Below are positions 14,732 through 22,037 of a stretch of DNA of 37,705 nt, in pieces (the first letter of the stretch is position 1; the number at the start of each line of letters is the position of its first letter). A program made the position numbers and the translations under genes. The stretch comes from Bacteroidota bacterium (GTDB taxonomy: Bacteria > Bacteroidota > Bacteroidia > Chitinophagales > Chitinophagaceae), in NCBI GenBank assembly GCA_013286305.1, contig JABDFW010000026.1:1-37705 (forward strand). The letters run 5' to 3'. A model generated the notes under the pieces. That model ran no database searches. It was given only the letters and a program-made list of their open reading frames with translations, and had not been told where the DNA came from.

Positions 14732-17080
14732 ATGAGAAAATATCTATTACCAGTAATTGCTTTTGCATTGGCAGTAAGTGCCCAGGCCCAGCAGGGCAGC
14801 TCGTTATCTACAAAGGATTACCAGCATGCCGAGAGCCTTATGAATTACAATACCGACCAGTTGGTTGATCATGGCAGTGTACGCCCCGAATGGTTACCCG
14901 GCGATGGTTTTTGGTACCGCACATTAACGGCAAAGGGCAGCGAATTCTTTGTGGTTGACCCGGCTAAAAAATCCCGTTCCGCAGCCTTTGACCAGCAAAA
15001 GATCGCTGTGGCAATCTCGGCGGCAACAGGTAAACAATATTCGGCATACAGCCTTCCGTTTATGAATTTTAGTTACTCTGCCGATAACAAGTCAATTATT
15101 TTTCGCGCGGACAGCAAGCAATGGAGTTGTGATCTTGCAGGCAGCAAATGCTCGGAAGATACATCCCATATAAGGATGCCGGGCGGCGGTGGTGGCCAGG
15201 GCCGTGGTGCTGGTGGCAGGTTCGCCGTTGGCAACGAAGTGCTATCCCCCGACGGAAAGCTTTCAGCCTTTATTAAAGATTATAATTTATGGGTGAGGGA
15301 TGTTGCTACCAAACAGGAAACACAGCTTACCACCGATGGTATAAAGGACTTTGGCTATTCTACTGATAATGCCGGGTGGAAAAGCAGCGACAGGCCTATT
15401 TTGCAATGGTCCCCCAACTCTAAAATGATCGCCACATTTAAACAGGATCAGCGCGAGGTAAGCGATATGTACCTTGTTACCACCAATGTGGGCAAGCCGG
15501 TTTTAAAAGCCTGGAAATACCCTTTGCCGGGCGATAAGGTGATACCAACCATTCAACGCGTTGTTATTTATGTTGATGGCCCCAAAGTGGTTACGCTGCA
15601 AATTCCACCCGACCCGCACAGGGCTTCACTAAGCGATGATATCTCCAGCAGCGGAACGTTTGATGATGTGGACTGGAATGATGGCTCGCAGCTTGCTTTT
15701 GTATCTACATCCCGCGACCATAAAGATGAAAAGTTCCGTATTGCCGACCCTGCAACGGGCGCCGTGCGCGAAGTTTTTGAAGAAACAGTGCCCACACAAT
15801 TTGAATCAGGCCAGGGGGCTATTAACTGGCGTTACCTGCATAAAACCAACGAGATCATTTGGTACTCCGAGCGCGACAATTGGGGGCACCTGTACCTGTA
15901 TGACGCCGCCAAAGGAAAGCTAAAGAACCAAATAACCAAAGGCGATTGGGTAGTTACCCGCGTATTAAAGGTGGATGAGCCAAGCCGCACCATCTATTTT
16001 ATGGCAGATGGCCGGGAAGCCGAAAACCCCTATTTCAGCCAGTTGTGTAAGGTAAGTTTTGATGGCAGCGGCCTAACCGTGCTTACACCAGAAGTTGGAA
16101 ACCATACCATCACCTTCTCGCCATCCGGCAACTATTTTATTGATACTTACTCGCAGCCAAATGTTCCGCCGGTAAGTGTTATGCGCAGTATGGATGGAAA
16201 GCTTGTATGCAATGTAGATAAAGCCGATGTATCAAGGCTTGTGGCTACAGGTTGGCATGCACCCACGCCTGTGGTATTAACCGCGCACGACGGCCAAACA
16301 AAAGTGTACGGCCTGGTATTTACCCCAACTACGCTTGACCCCAATAAAAAATACCCTATCATAGATTATATCTATCCCGGCCCGCAGGGTGGCAGCGTTG
16401 GCAGTTGGTCTTTCTCCTCGGCACGTGGCGATAACCAGGCACTTGCCGAGCTTGGCTTTATTGTGGTGCAAATTGAGGGCACCAGCAACCCCTTGCGTTC
16501 AAAGAGCTACCATGATATGAGCTATGGCAACATGGCCGAAAACACCCTGCCTGACCAGGTAGCCGGCATAAAGCAGCTTGCACAGAAATACCCTTATATG
16601 GATACCACGCGCATAGGCATTTGGGGGCATTCCGGCGGTGGTTTTGCAACTGCCTGCGCTATGTTCCGCTACCCTGATTTTTTTAAGGTGGGTATATCGG
16701 AATCAGGCAACCACGACAACCGCAATTACGAGGATGACTGGGGCGAACGCTATGACGGGTTGGTTGCCAACTCAAATTATGATGCCCAGGCAAATGAGAA
16801 TTACGCAAAAAACCTGAAAGGCAAATTATTGCTTGCCCATGGCCTGATGGATAACAATGTGCCCTCGTCAAACACGATGCTGGTGGTTGAGGCATTGGAA
16901 AAAGCCAATAAAGATTTTGACCTGGTGGTTTATCCCAACAGCGCACACGGTTACGGCGCTTATTCGCCCTATATGATGCGCCGCCGCTGGGATTATTTTG
17001 TCCGCAACCTTTTAGGCGCTACGCCACCGCAGGAGTACCAGTTAAAGGCGACACAGGATCCGAGGAATGGGGGGCAGTAG
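14732..17080 (+). CDS. Exported S9-family prolyl oligopeptidase / dipeptidyl-peptidase IV-like enzyme
   Basis: A 782-residue serine peptidase. A signal peptide (LLPVIAFALAVSAQAQ) is followed by a DPP-IV-type beta-propeller (about residues 40-500) and an alpha/beta-hydrolase domain (about 520-760). The catalytic triad can be read as Ser634 in GHSGGG, Asp707 in HGLMDNNVP and His739 in NSAHGYG. The serine motif is GHSGGG rather than the GWSYGG of classical DPP-IV, so substrate preference may differ from Xaa-Pro dipeptide release. The double-glutamate-type region of the propeller is not obvious by eye. It is expected in the periplasm, cleaving small peptides. It is a stand-alone gene between repeats and not visibly linked to the sugar loci. 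Confidence 0.9.
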   Translation: MRKYLLPVIAFALAVSAQAQQGSSLSTKDYQHAESLMNYNTDQLVDHGSVRPEWLPGDGFWYRTLTAKGSEFFVVDPAKKSRSAAFDQQKIAVAISAATGKQYSAYSLPFMNFSYSADNKSIIFRADSKQWSCDLAGSKCSEDTSHIRMPGGGGGQGRGAGGRFAVGNEVLSPDGKLSAFIKDYNLWVRDVATKQETQLTTDGIKDFGYSTDNAGWKSSDRPILQWSPNSKMIATFKQDQREVSDMYLVTTNVGKPVLKAWKYPLPGDKVIPTIQRVVIYVDGPKVVTLQIPPDPHRASLSDDISSSGTFDDVDWNDGSQLAFVSTSRDHKDEKFRIADPATGAVREVFEETVPTQFESGQGAINWRYLHKTNEIIWYSERDNWGHLYLYDAAKGKLKNQITKGDWVVTRVLKVDEPSRTIYFMADGREAENPYFSQLCKVSFDGSGLTVLTPEVGNHTITFSPSGNYFIDTYSQPNVPPVSVMRSMDGKLVCNVDKADVSRLVATGWHAPTPVVLTAHDGQTKVYGLVFTPTTLDPNKKYPIIDYIYPGPQGGSVGSWSFSSARGDNQALAELGFIVVQIEGTSNPLRSKSYHDMSYGNMAENTLPDQVAGIKQLAQKYPYMDTTRIGIWGHSGGGFATACAMFRYPDFFKVGISESGNHDNRNYEDDWGERYDGLVANSNYDAQANENYAKNLKGKLLLAHGLMDNNVPSSNTMLVVEALEKANKDFDLVVYPNSAHGYGAYSPYMMRRRWDYFVRNLLGATPPQEYQLKATQDPRNGGQ

Positions 17081-17082
17081 CA

Positions 17083-17260
17083 AGTTTGAGAGGTTCGCGA
17101 GTTCGAGAAGTTCACAAGTTCAAAAAGTTCACAAGTTCAAGAAGTTCACGAGTTCACAAATTCAAGAAGTTCATGAGTTCGTTGGTTTGAAAGTTTCAAT
17201 ACGACGCCCGAGCCTGAGAACTTCTGGAACCCGTGAACTTGTGAACTCTCAAACTTCTCA
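17083..17260. repeat. Periodic GTTCACAAGTTC repeat cluster with inverted end
   Basis: Near-tandem units such as AAGTTCACAAGTTCA recur about every 15 bases from 17083 to 17180. The right end (17230-17258) is the reverse complement of the same words, including the CAAGTTTGAGAG / CTCTCAAACTT ends, so the whole can fold as one hairpin between the converging peptidase and PEBP genes. Its right end reaches the stop codon of the PEBP gene. The units are irregular and have no unique spacers, so it is not CRISPR. It may serve as a bidirectional terminator. Confidence 0.7.
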
Positions 17261-17767
17261 CGGATTTTGCTTCTGATACAAGCCCACAAGGTCGCCCTGC
17301 GCGAGAATGTGGCCTTGCATGGCTTTTTCAAGCGCGGCTTTATTTGTTTTGCTGTCCAGGCTTAGTTTAGTATCCAGCGCATAAACCATAAAATGATAAT
17401 GGTGTGTGCCTGATGGCGGGCACATGCCAGTATAGCCGTATTGCTGCGCACCGTTGAGCCCCTGGTTTGCGCCTTTGTAGTTTTCGGTTATTTTGCCATT
17501 TACGGGTATATTCCACATCACCCAGTGTGTAAAACCGCCTGCTATTGGCGCATCGGGATCGTGCATAATAAGTGCAAGCGATACCGCTGTTGCCGGTACG
17601 CCGCTTACCTGCAGCGGCGGGTTTATCTTTTGCCCTTCGCATGAATATTTAAGCGGAATACTGCCATTGTTTATAAAGCTTGGGCTTGTAATGGTTAGCG
17701 GCGTGGCCACGATAAACGACATCATGGCAATTACTGTTAATGCGGTTAACGATCTTAGTAAACGCAT
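17258..17767 (-). CDS. YbhB/YbcL family (PEBP, Raf kinase inhibitor-like) exported protein
   Basis: A 169-residue protein of the phosphatidylethanolamine-binding fold. An N-terminal hydrophobic segment (residues 5-22) probably directs export. The family motifs are clear: HDPDAP, THWVMWNIP and CPPSGTHHYHF with the paired histidines of the ligand pocket. Bacterial YbhB/YbcL proteins have no firmly assigned enzymatic role. The gene stands alone and converges with the S9 peptidase gene. The ATG at 17767 matches the start of the signal segment. Confidence 0.92.
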   Translation of the reverse strand: MRLLRSLTALTVIAMMSFIVATPLTITSPSFINNGSIPLKYSCEGQKINPPLQVSGVPATAVSLALIMHDPDAPIAGGFTHWVMWNIPVNGKITENYKGANQGLNGAQQYGYTGMCPPSGTHHYHFMVYALDTKLSLDSKTNKAALEKAMQGHILAQGDLVGLYQKQNP

Positions 17768-17920
17768 AGGTGTTCTTTTAGTTAAAAAATGTGTATCAAA
17801 ATTATGAAGACAGTCAGACGGAGACCGTCAGGCTTGACGCACAAATTTTTTGCCACACTTTGCATACCCCGAAATACATGAACAGAGCCTCTACACGACA
17901 TGGCGAATTAAACTAATTAC

Positions 17921-18094
17921 ACGAATTAGAACAAAGCGCAAAATAAACCTTGCTATTACTACTCAAGTGATCTTCAGTTAGGGCAACAACAAGCCAGGTA
18001 CCGGGGTACTTCACAAAATTTCACGCATGAGCCCTATTTTTTATAGCACGAATTAGGGCGAATCAAACGAATTAGAATAAAACGCAAATCAACC
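17921..18094. repeat. Approximate direct repeat (ACGAATTAGAA...GCAAA)
   Basis: Bases 17921-17949 and 18067-18094 match over about 28 positions with a few differences and one indel. A third, shorter match starts at 18048. Nothing coding is seen between them. Confidence 0.5.
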
Positions 18095-18135
18095 CGTACA
18101 ATGGCACGCCAATGACAATGTTTTTGTACGGATAT

Positions 18136-18167
18136 GCCCCGGAAAACTAATTTTCAGGGGCGTTTTT
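18136..18167 (+). terminator. Orphan plus-strand intrinsic terminator
   Basis: The stem GCCCC-G-GAAAA pairs with TTTTC-A-GGGGC around loop CTAA, with one internal mismatch, followed by GTTTTTG. It has terminator form only on the plus strand, yet no plus-strand gene lies between 17080 and here. It may end a small RNA or be left from a lost gene. Confidence 0.55.
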
Positions 18168-18308
18168 GTCAAACCGCTGCCACTAAATATACTGGTTGTT
18201 TATGCTGATACATTGTAAGCAATTTACTAAAAATAGTTGGGTTTTATTGGAATGTGGGACACCTTTTTTTTGAAGAGAATTGGGGGTGATTACTACGGAT
18301 TGGATTTA

Positions 18309-18316
18309 TAACTTTG
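18309..18316 (+). promoter_or_regulatory. Candidate -7 element (TAACTTTG) for the Ntn-TPR gene
   Basis: An exact TAnnTTTG match lies 70 bases before the start codon at 18387. The nearest upstream TTG (18280-18282) is 26 bases away, longer than the usual spacing, so only the -7 part is convincing. Confidence 0.35.
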
Positions 18317-18386
18317 CTTGTAATAATCTAATAGAAAGCTTTTGATCCAGACTCACGAAAAGATAAAACTAAAAATATTATAGCGA

Positions 18387-19481
18387 ATGAGTTTAGTAGT
18401 AGCGAAAAAGGAAAAAAACCGAATTTATATAGTTAGTGATACAAAACTAACGTACCCTGTCGAAATATTTCCTGAAAAAAAGTTATCATCCCCGAAAGAA
18501 GGGATAATCAAAAGCACAATAACTAATCCTCACATTTGTATTTCATTTGCTGGTGAGACGGAAGGCGTTGATGACTTGATTAAAAAATGTAGAGTTTTTA
18601 AAGATGAATTAGACAAAATAAAAAAGACAATTTTTCAATTTCATAAAGCAAAAAATGCAAAAACAGAGTTTATCTTATGTGTTACGCATTATCCGTTTTA
18701 TGCAATCTATGAGATAAAAAATTTGCAATGTAAGGAGACAAGCTCCTCTTGGATAGGTGATGACAATGGGTTTAATGAATTTCAAAAATACTGGCATGAT
18801 TTAAAAGTCAGTCAACCAAATCAGGATACTCAATATATTATGGAAAAGGCATTAGAAAGCGTTATCGAAAGTAATATCGCACTAAGTGTAAATGGATTTG
18901 TTATATCTCTTTCAAATGAAAAGAACTATTTTGAATATAAGAGTTACATTAGTGCATATATGCCCGGAAGAGTTTTAACTTCAAGAATATCTGTACTAAC
19001 ATATGGAACAGCACAAGAAGGCGGATACAATGTGCATATTTTTCCTTCTAATCGTGATAGTAGTGTTTTAGCAATTCATATTCAACAAGGAAATTTCGGA
19101 ATAATTTATCATGCGAAGAATAATGATTTATTAAGGCCTGAGATTATCTCAGATGTAGATGAATTTGAATTTGCTGAAATTACAAAATTGAAATATGACG
19201 TAGTTCCAATAGGGGCTACTTGTTCACAGCAAAAAAGTTACTTTGAAAGAGGAAATAAAGCTTTTGAACGCAAAGATTACAATTTAGCACTTGAATATTA
19301 CGAGAGAGGTATTTCTGCCAAAGAAAGTGCATTACTTGCAATTTTGAATTATAACAAAGGGATTGCCCTATTTTATTTAGGTAGGCATTCAGAATCGATG
19401 CAAGCATTTTATAATGCTGTCAAACTTGATAATTCATTTCACAATAAAGTGGTTCAATTTATGCAATATAGAAAAAAATAG
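18387..19481 (+). CDS. Proteasome-like Ntn-fold protein with C-terminal TPRs (predicted)
   Basis: A 364-residue cytoplasmic protein with no signal peptide and no family that I can name with certainty. The N-terminal 60 residues follow the proteasome beta/HslV pattern: MSLVVA, then a second strand ending in VSDTK, and IIK...ICISFAGE. If Met is removed, Ser1 sits where the catalytic Thr would be, Asp falls exactly at position 17, and Lys41 precedes FAG at nearly the HslV Lys33 distance, with an insertion before it. An alpha/beta region follows to about residue 280, then two TPR-like repeats (YFERGNKAFERKDYNLALEY and LLAILNYNKGIALFYLGRHS). Sampled lines are about 28-35% G+C against about 50% in the S9 peptidase gene, suggesting acquisition. 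An ATE-like gene follows on the same strand. The Ntn assignment is an inference; activity is unproven. Confidence 0.6.
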   Translation: MSLVVAKKEKNRIYIVSDTKLTYPVEIFPEKKLSSPKEGIIKSTITNPHICISFAGETEGVDDLIKKCRVFKDELDKIKKTIFQFHKAKNAKTEFILCVTHYPFYAIYEIKNLQCKETSSSWIGDDNGFNEFQKYWHDLKVSQPNQDTQYIMEKALESVIESNIALSVNGFVISLSNEKNYFEYKSYISAYMPGRVLTSRISVLTYGTAQEGGYNVHIFPSNRDSSVLAIHIQQGNFGIIYHAKNNDLLRPEIISDVDEFEFAEITKLKYDVVPIGATCSQQKSYFERGNKAFERKDYNLALEYYERGISAKESALLAILNYNKGIALFYLGRHSESMQAFYNAVKLDNSFHNKVVQFMQYRKK

Positions 19482-19598
19482 AAAGTAAATACTTCCTCTT
19501 TCTGAAACAATCAAACACCCATTTCTTAAACAAATCATATCAGCCGTTTGCTTAATTTTATATATGTGTAAAATGAAAGCTAAACAAGTTTTAAAATA

Positions 19599-20282
19599 AT
19601 GATCACGCAAAGATTTGTTGAACCTGAGGGCCCAAAATATTTTTATTCAGATGTGCTGGATTATTTGCTGGGAATAGGCTGGTACAGGATGAAGAGTAAA
19701 ATGTTTACTACCAATTTTATCATAACGGAAGAGGAAGGATTTTTGGATGTTTACTGGATGAGAATACATTTAGGAAAATTTCAGCTCTCAAAGTCACAGA
19801 AAACGATACTTCTAAATGCAAATCAATTTTCTGTTGAGGTTAGTGAAGAGCTGTTTATTTCTATTGAGATGGAGGAGCTTTTTTTGAAATACAAAAGAAG
19901 TATCAACTTTAATATTGTAGACTCTATTACTGACAGCCTATATGATGAAACCACTTATAACGATAGCTTCGATTCAAGAATGGTAACAATAAGGGATGGT
20001 GATAAATTAATCGCTTTTGGAATTTTTGATGCAGGGAAAACAAGTATGGCGGGAATAATCAGTGTGTATGACCCTGCTTACAGTAAATACAGTTTGGGTA
20101 AGGTGTTAATTCTGCATAAGATACAATACGCCATAGATACCGGAAGGGAATATTTTTATCCGGGCTATATAACAAAGGTTGCCAGTAAGTTTAGCTATAA
20201 ACAAACATTTTGCCCGGATGCTATTGAAATACTTGACCCCGATGTTTGGATATCCTTTAATGTTTGGAATAATAACCCTTGA
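19599..20282 (+). CDS. ATE/Bpt-like aminoacyl-tRNA-protein transferase homologue
   Basis: A 227-residue cytoplasmic protein whose layout parallels N-end-rule aminoacyl-tRNA-protein transferases. The N-terminal part reads LDYLLGIGWYRMKSKMFTTN, as in the family's GWRR...Y segment, and has the LGKFQLSKSQKT equivalent of the family's arginine-rich strand. The C-terminal GNAT-like half has AFGIFDAGKTSMAGIISVYD, then YSLGKVLILHKIQYA and REYFYPGYIT, equivalent to the Ser-Leu-Gly and Tyr-Leu-Gly-Tyr motifs. It lacks the N-terminal cysteine cluster of ATE/Bpt; only one Cys is present, near residue 208. Known members transfer Arg or Leu from tRNA to N-termini as degradation tags. It follows the proteasome-like gene by 117 bases. 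Family fairly sure, activity uncertain. Confidence 0.7.
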   Translation: MITQRFVEPEGPKYFYSDVLDYLLGIGWYRMKSKMFTTNFIITEEEGFLDVYWMRIHLGKFQLSKSQKTILLNANQFSVEVSEELFISIEMEELFLKYKRSINFNIVDSITDSLYDETTYNDSFDSRMVTIRDGDKLIAFGIFDAGKTSMAGIISVYDPAYSKYSLGKVLILHKIQYAIDTGREYFYPGYITKVASKFSYKQTFCPDAIEILDPDVWISFNVWNNNP

Positions 20283-20443
20283 GCAATCAAAATTTTCAAA
20301 CATCCAAACCAGCTCTTGAACTTGTGAAGCCGTAAACTTCCGGAACCCTGTCCGACAGGTCATCCGGGCGGGCTTATAATGACGATGCGGGTTTAGCAGT
20401 TAATGTTCTTTTTTCTCAACCCCCTTTAGGGTGGGGCACCCCT

Positions 20444-21892
20444 TTATTGGTATTCCATTCTGTATAAATCTTTTGGTAGCAGCATTGTAATAAAGCAGTC
20501 ACCAAACCAAAGTGTGGCTTCTGCTTCCATTGGAGCATGCCCAAAGTTGCCTTTATAAGCAACTGAATTCGTAATTAGTTTGCCCGTGTTGGCGTCAATA
20601 CCGTAGAAAACAGCGCCATACGTTCCGCCGCCGATCAGGGTAGCTGACAAAAGGTATAAAATGTTTCCTTTTAAATGAACGCCTATAGAAGCTCCACCGG
20701 CTGCGAACGCTTCATAGTTCCTGTCAAGCACCAGTTCGTTTACGGGCTTCAATGTTTTGTCATATATTGACAAAATGATGTGTTCATCAAAGTTGGCGCG
20801 CCCCTCGCTTGCCGAGTTATCGCCTTTAAAATACCCGATCTCTTTTATGACGAATATTTTTTCTTTTGTTGTTACAATGCTGACAGGGAATAACAAATCA
20901 GCTGAACTCATTGATGTGCTTTTTATGCCGGGGTTCTTAATAATTTTTTCCTTTAGGCTTCTTTCGTATTCTTTATTCAACACGGTTTCTCCTGTCGTCA
21001 TGATTTTTTTTGTGGAAAAATCGGCATAAAACGTGTTTATCACCATATCTTTTTGCTCATTTTTATACCTGATCGTGAGGCATAGCGCGTTGTTGTTGCT
21101 TGCATCTATTTTGCATACAGGCACTATATACCCATCGTCCCTATACCTGAAATCGGTTGACAACTGTCCGATCACTTCGCCGTTGCTGTTGTATTTTTTT
21201 ATGCTTAAAGTGTTTGGCTGTTCCATAACAATAAAATGGTTTCCGTTTTCTCCTGTGGAGGTGCAGAGAAAAGCTGCGCCGTTTATACCGGCAGTAAGAT
21301 CAACTGATCTGGTACCCAGGTTATTGTCAAAATAGATGGCTTCCAGTTTTTCTGTCCCGGTTTCATTATAGCTCCTTACTAAAAATGATGTGGCTTTTCT
21401 ATCAATTGTTCTTATAAGTAAATGATCGAACTTGCCTGATGGCGTATTTTCAACAAAAACATCGTGTGGCATTTTGCCCAGGACAAAAAGAATTTTATCT
21501 GTTAATATTTTATGCATTTTAATATCAACCAACGCCGCGTGAGCGCTAACCTCTTTTTCATTGTCTTCATAAAATACGATAACGTTATCATTAAACATAC
21601 TTATGCCATAAACGAACTGCGACGCTATAGGTACTTGCCACATTATTTGGTTGAGGTGATTCACATCCACCAAACTGTGCTCATGTTTTTCTACAACGGC
21701 TATTAAAAGCGCGGTGGAATCGGGAAGATAACAAAAACTTTTTTCAAAGCCCGGGCCACCAAATGCGGAACTACGGTTAGTTTGAGTGTATTCAATTCTC
21801 CAGCCTGTTCTGAGAGATTGGGTTGCCTGCTGGCTTAACAGGTCAGTGGTTCCCAATAAAACAAACAAAAAAACAAGGCAAAGTGATCGCAT
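20444..21892 (-). CDS. Exported protein of unknown function, possibly beta-propeller
   Basis: A 482-residue protein that I do not recognise. A signal peptide (residues 1-20, ending LLSQ) without a lipobox directs it to the periplasm or beyond. The rest is rich in short beta strands with repeated aspartate/glycine turns, for example GYIVPVCKIDASNNNALCL, GISMFNDNVIVFYED and LSIYDKTLKPVNEL. That pattern, and the length, would fit a beta-propeller, but no repeat signature is clear. No catalytic motif is visible. It is a lone gene with simple intergenic sequence on both sides (a CCTTTAGGG word lies just beyond its stop). Translation and signal peptide are sound; function is unknown. Confidence 0.7.
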   Translation of the reverse strand: MRSLCLVFLFVLLGTTDLLSQQATQSLRTGWRIEYTQTNRSSAFGGPGFEKSFCYLPDSTALLIAVVEKHEHSLVDVNHLNQIMWQVPIASQFVYGISMFNDNVIVFYEDNEKEVSAHAALVDIKMHKILTDKILFVLGKMPHDVFVENTPSGKFDHLLIRTIDRKATSFLVRSYNETGTEKLEAIYFDNNLGTRSVDLTAGINGAAFLCTSTGENGNHFIVMEQPNTLSIKKYNSNGEVIGQLSTDFRYRDDGYIVPVCKIDASNNNALCLTIRYKNEQKDMVINTFYADFSTKKIMTTGETVLNKEYERSLKEKIIKNPGIKSTSMSSADLLFPVSIVTTKEKIFVIKEIGYFKGDNSASEGRANFDEHIILSIYDKTLKPVNELVLDRNYEAFAAGGASIGVHLKGNILYLLSATLIGGGTYGAVFYGIDANTGKLITNSVAYKGNFGHAPMEAEATLWFGDCFITMLLPKDLYRMEYQ

Positions 21893-22037
21893 GACAAAGT
21901 TTTTTACGGGTGAGGTTATATAATAAATTTGAGCTAATGTAAATATAATGATTCAATGGCAGGAGCCACCTTAAATAAAAATGTTATCTGTTTTGTATTA
22001 TCTGCAGTTCGTAAACATTCAAACATTCAAACTCCCC

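Larger units (their letters stand above)
17768..18386. other. Long intergenic region with an orphan terminator and decayed repeats
   Basis: A 619-base gap with no supportable gene on either strand. It contains a GACGGAGACCGTC hairpin core at 17817-17829, approximate direct repeats at 17921-17949 and 18067-18094 (ACGAATTAGAA words, with a shorter copy at 18048), a plus-strand terminator at 18136-18167 and a -7-like box before the AT-rich gene. It marks the left edge of the AT-rich segment and may be the remnant of an older gene or a small RNA locus. Confidence 0.5.

Noticed and set aside
17083-17260. CRISPR-like array
   Set aside because: Units are irregular and contiguous, with no unique spacers, and no cas genes are present.
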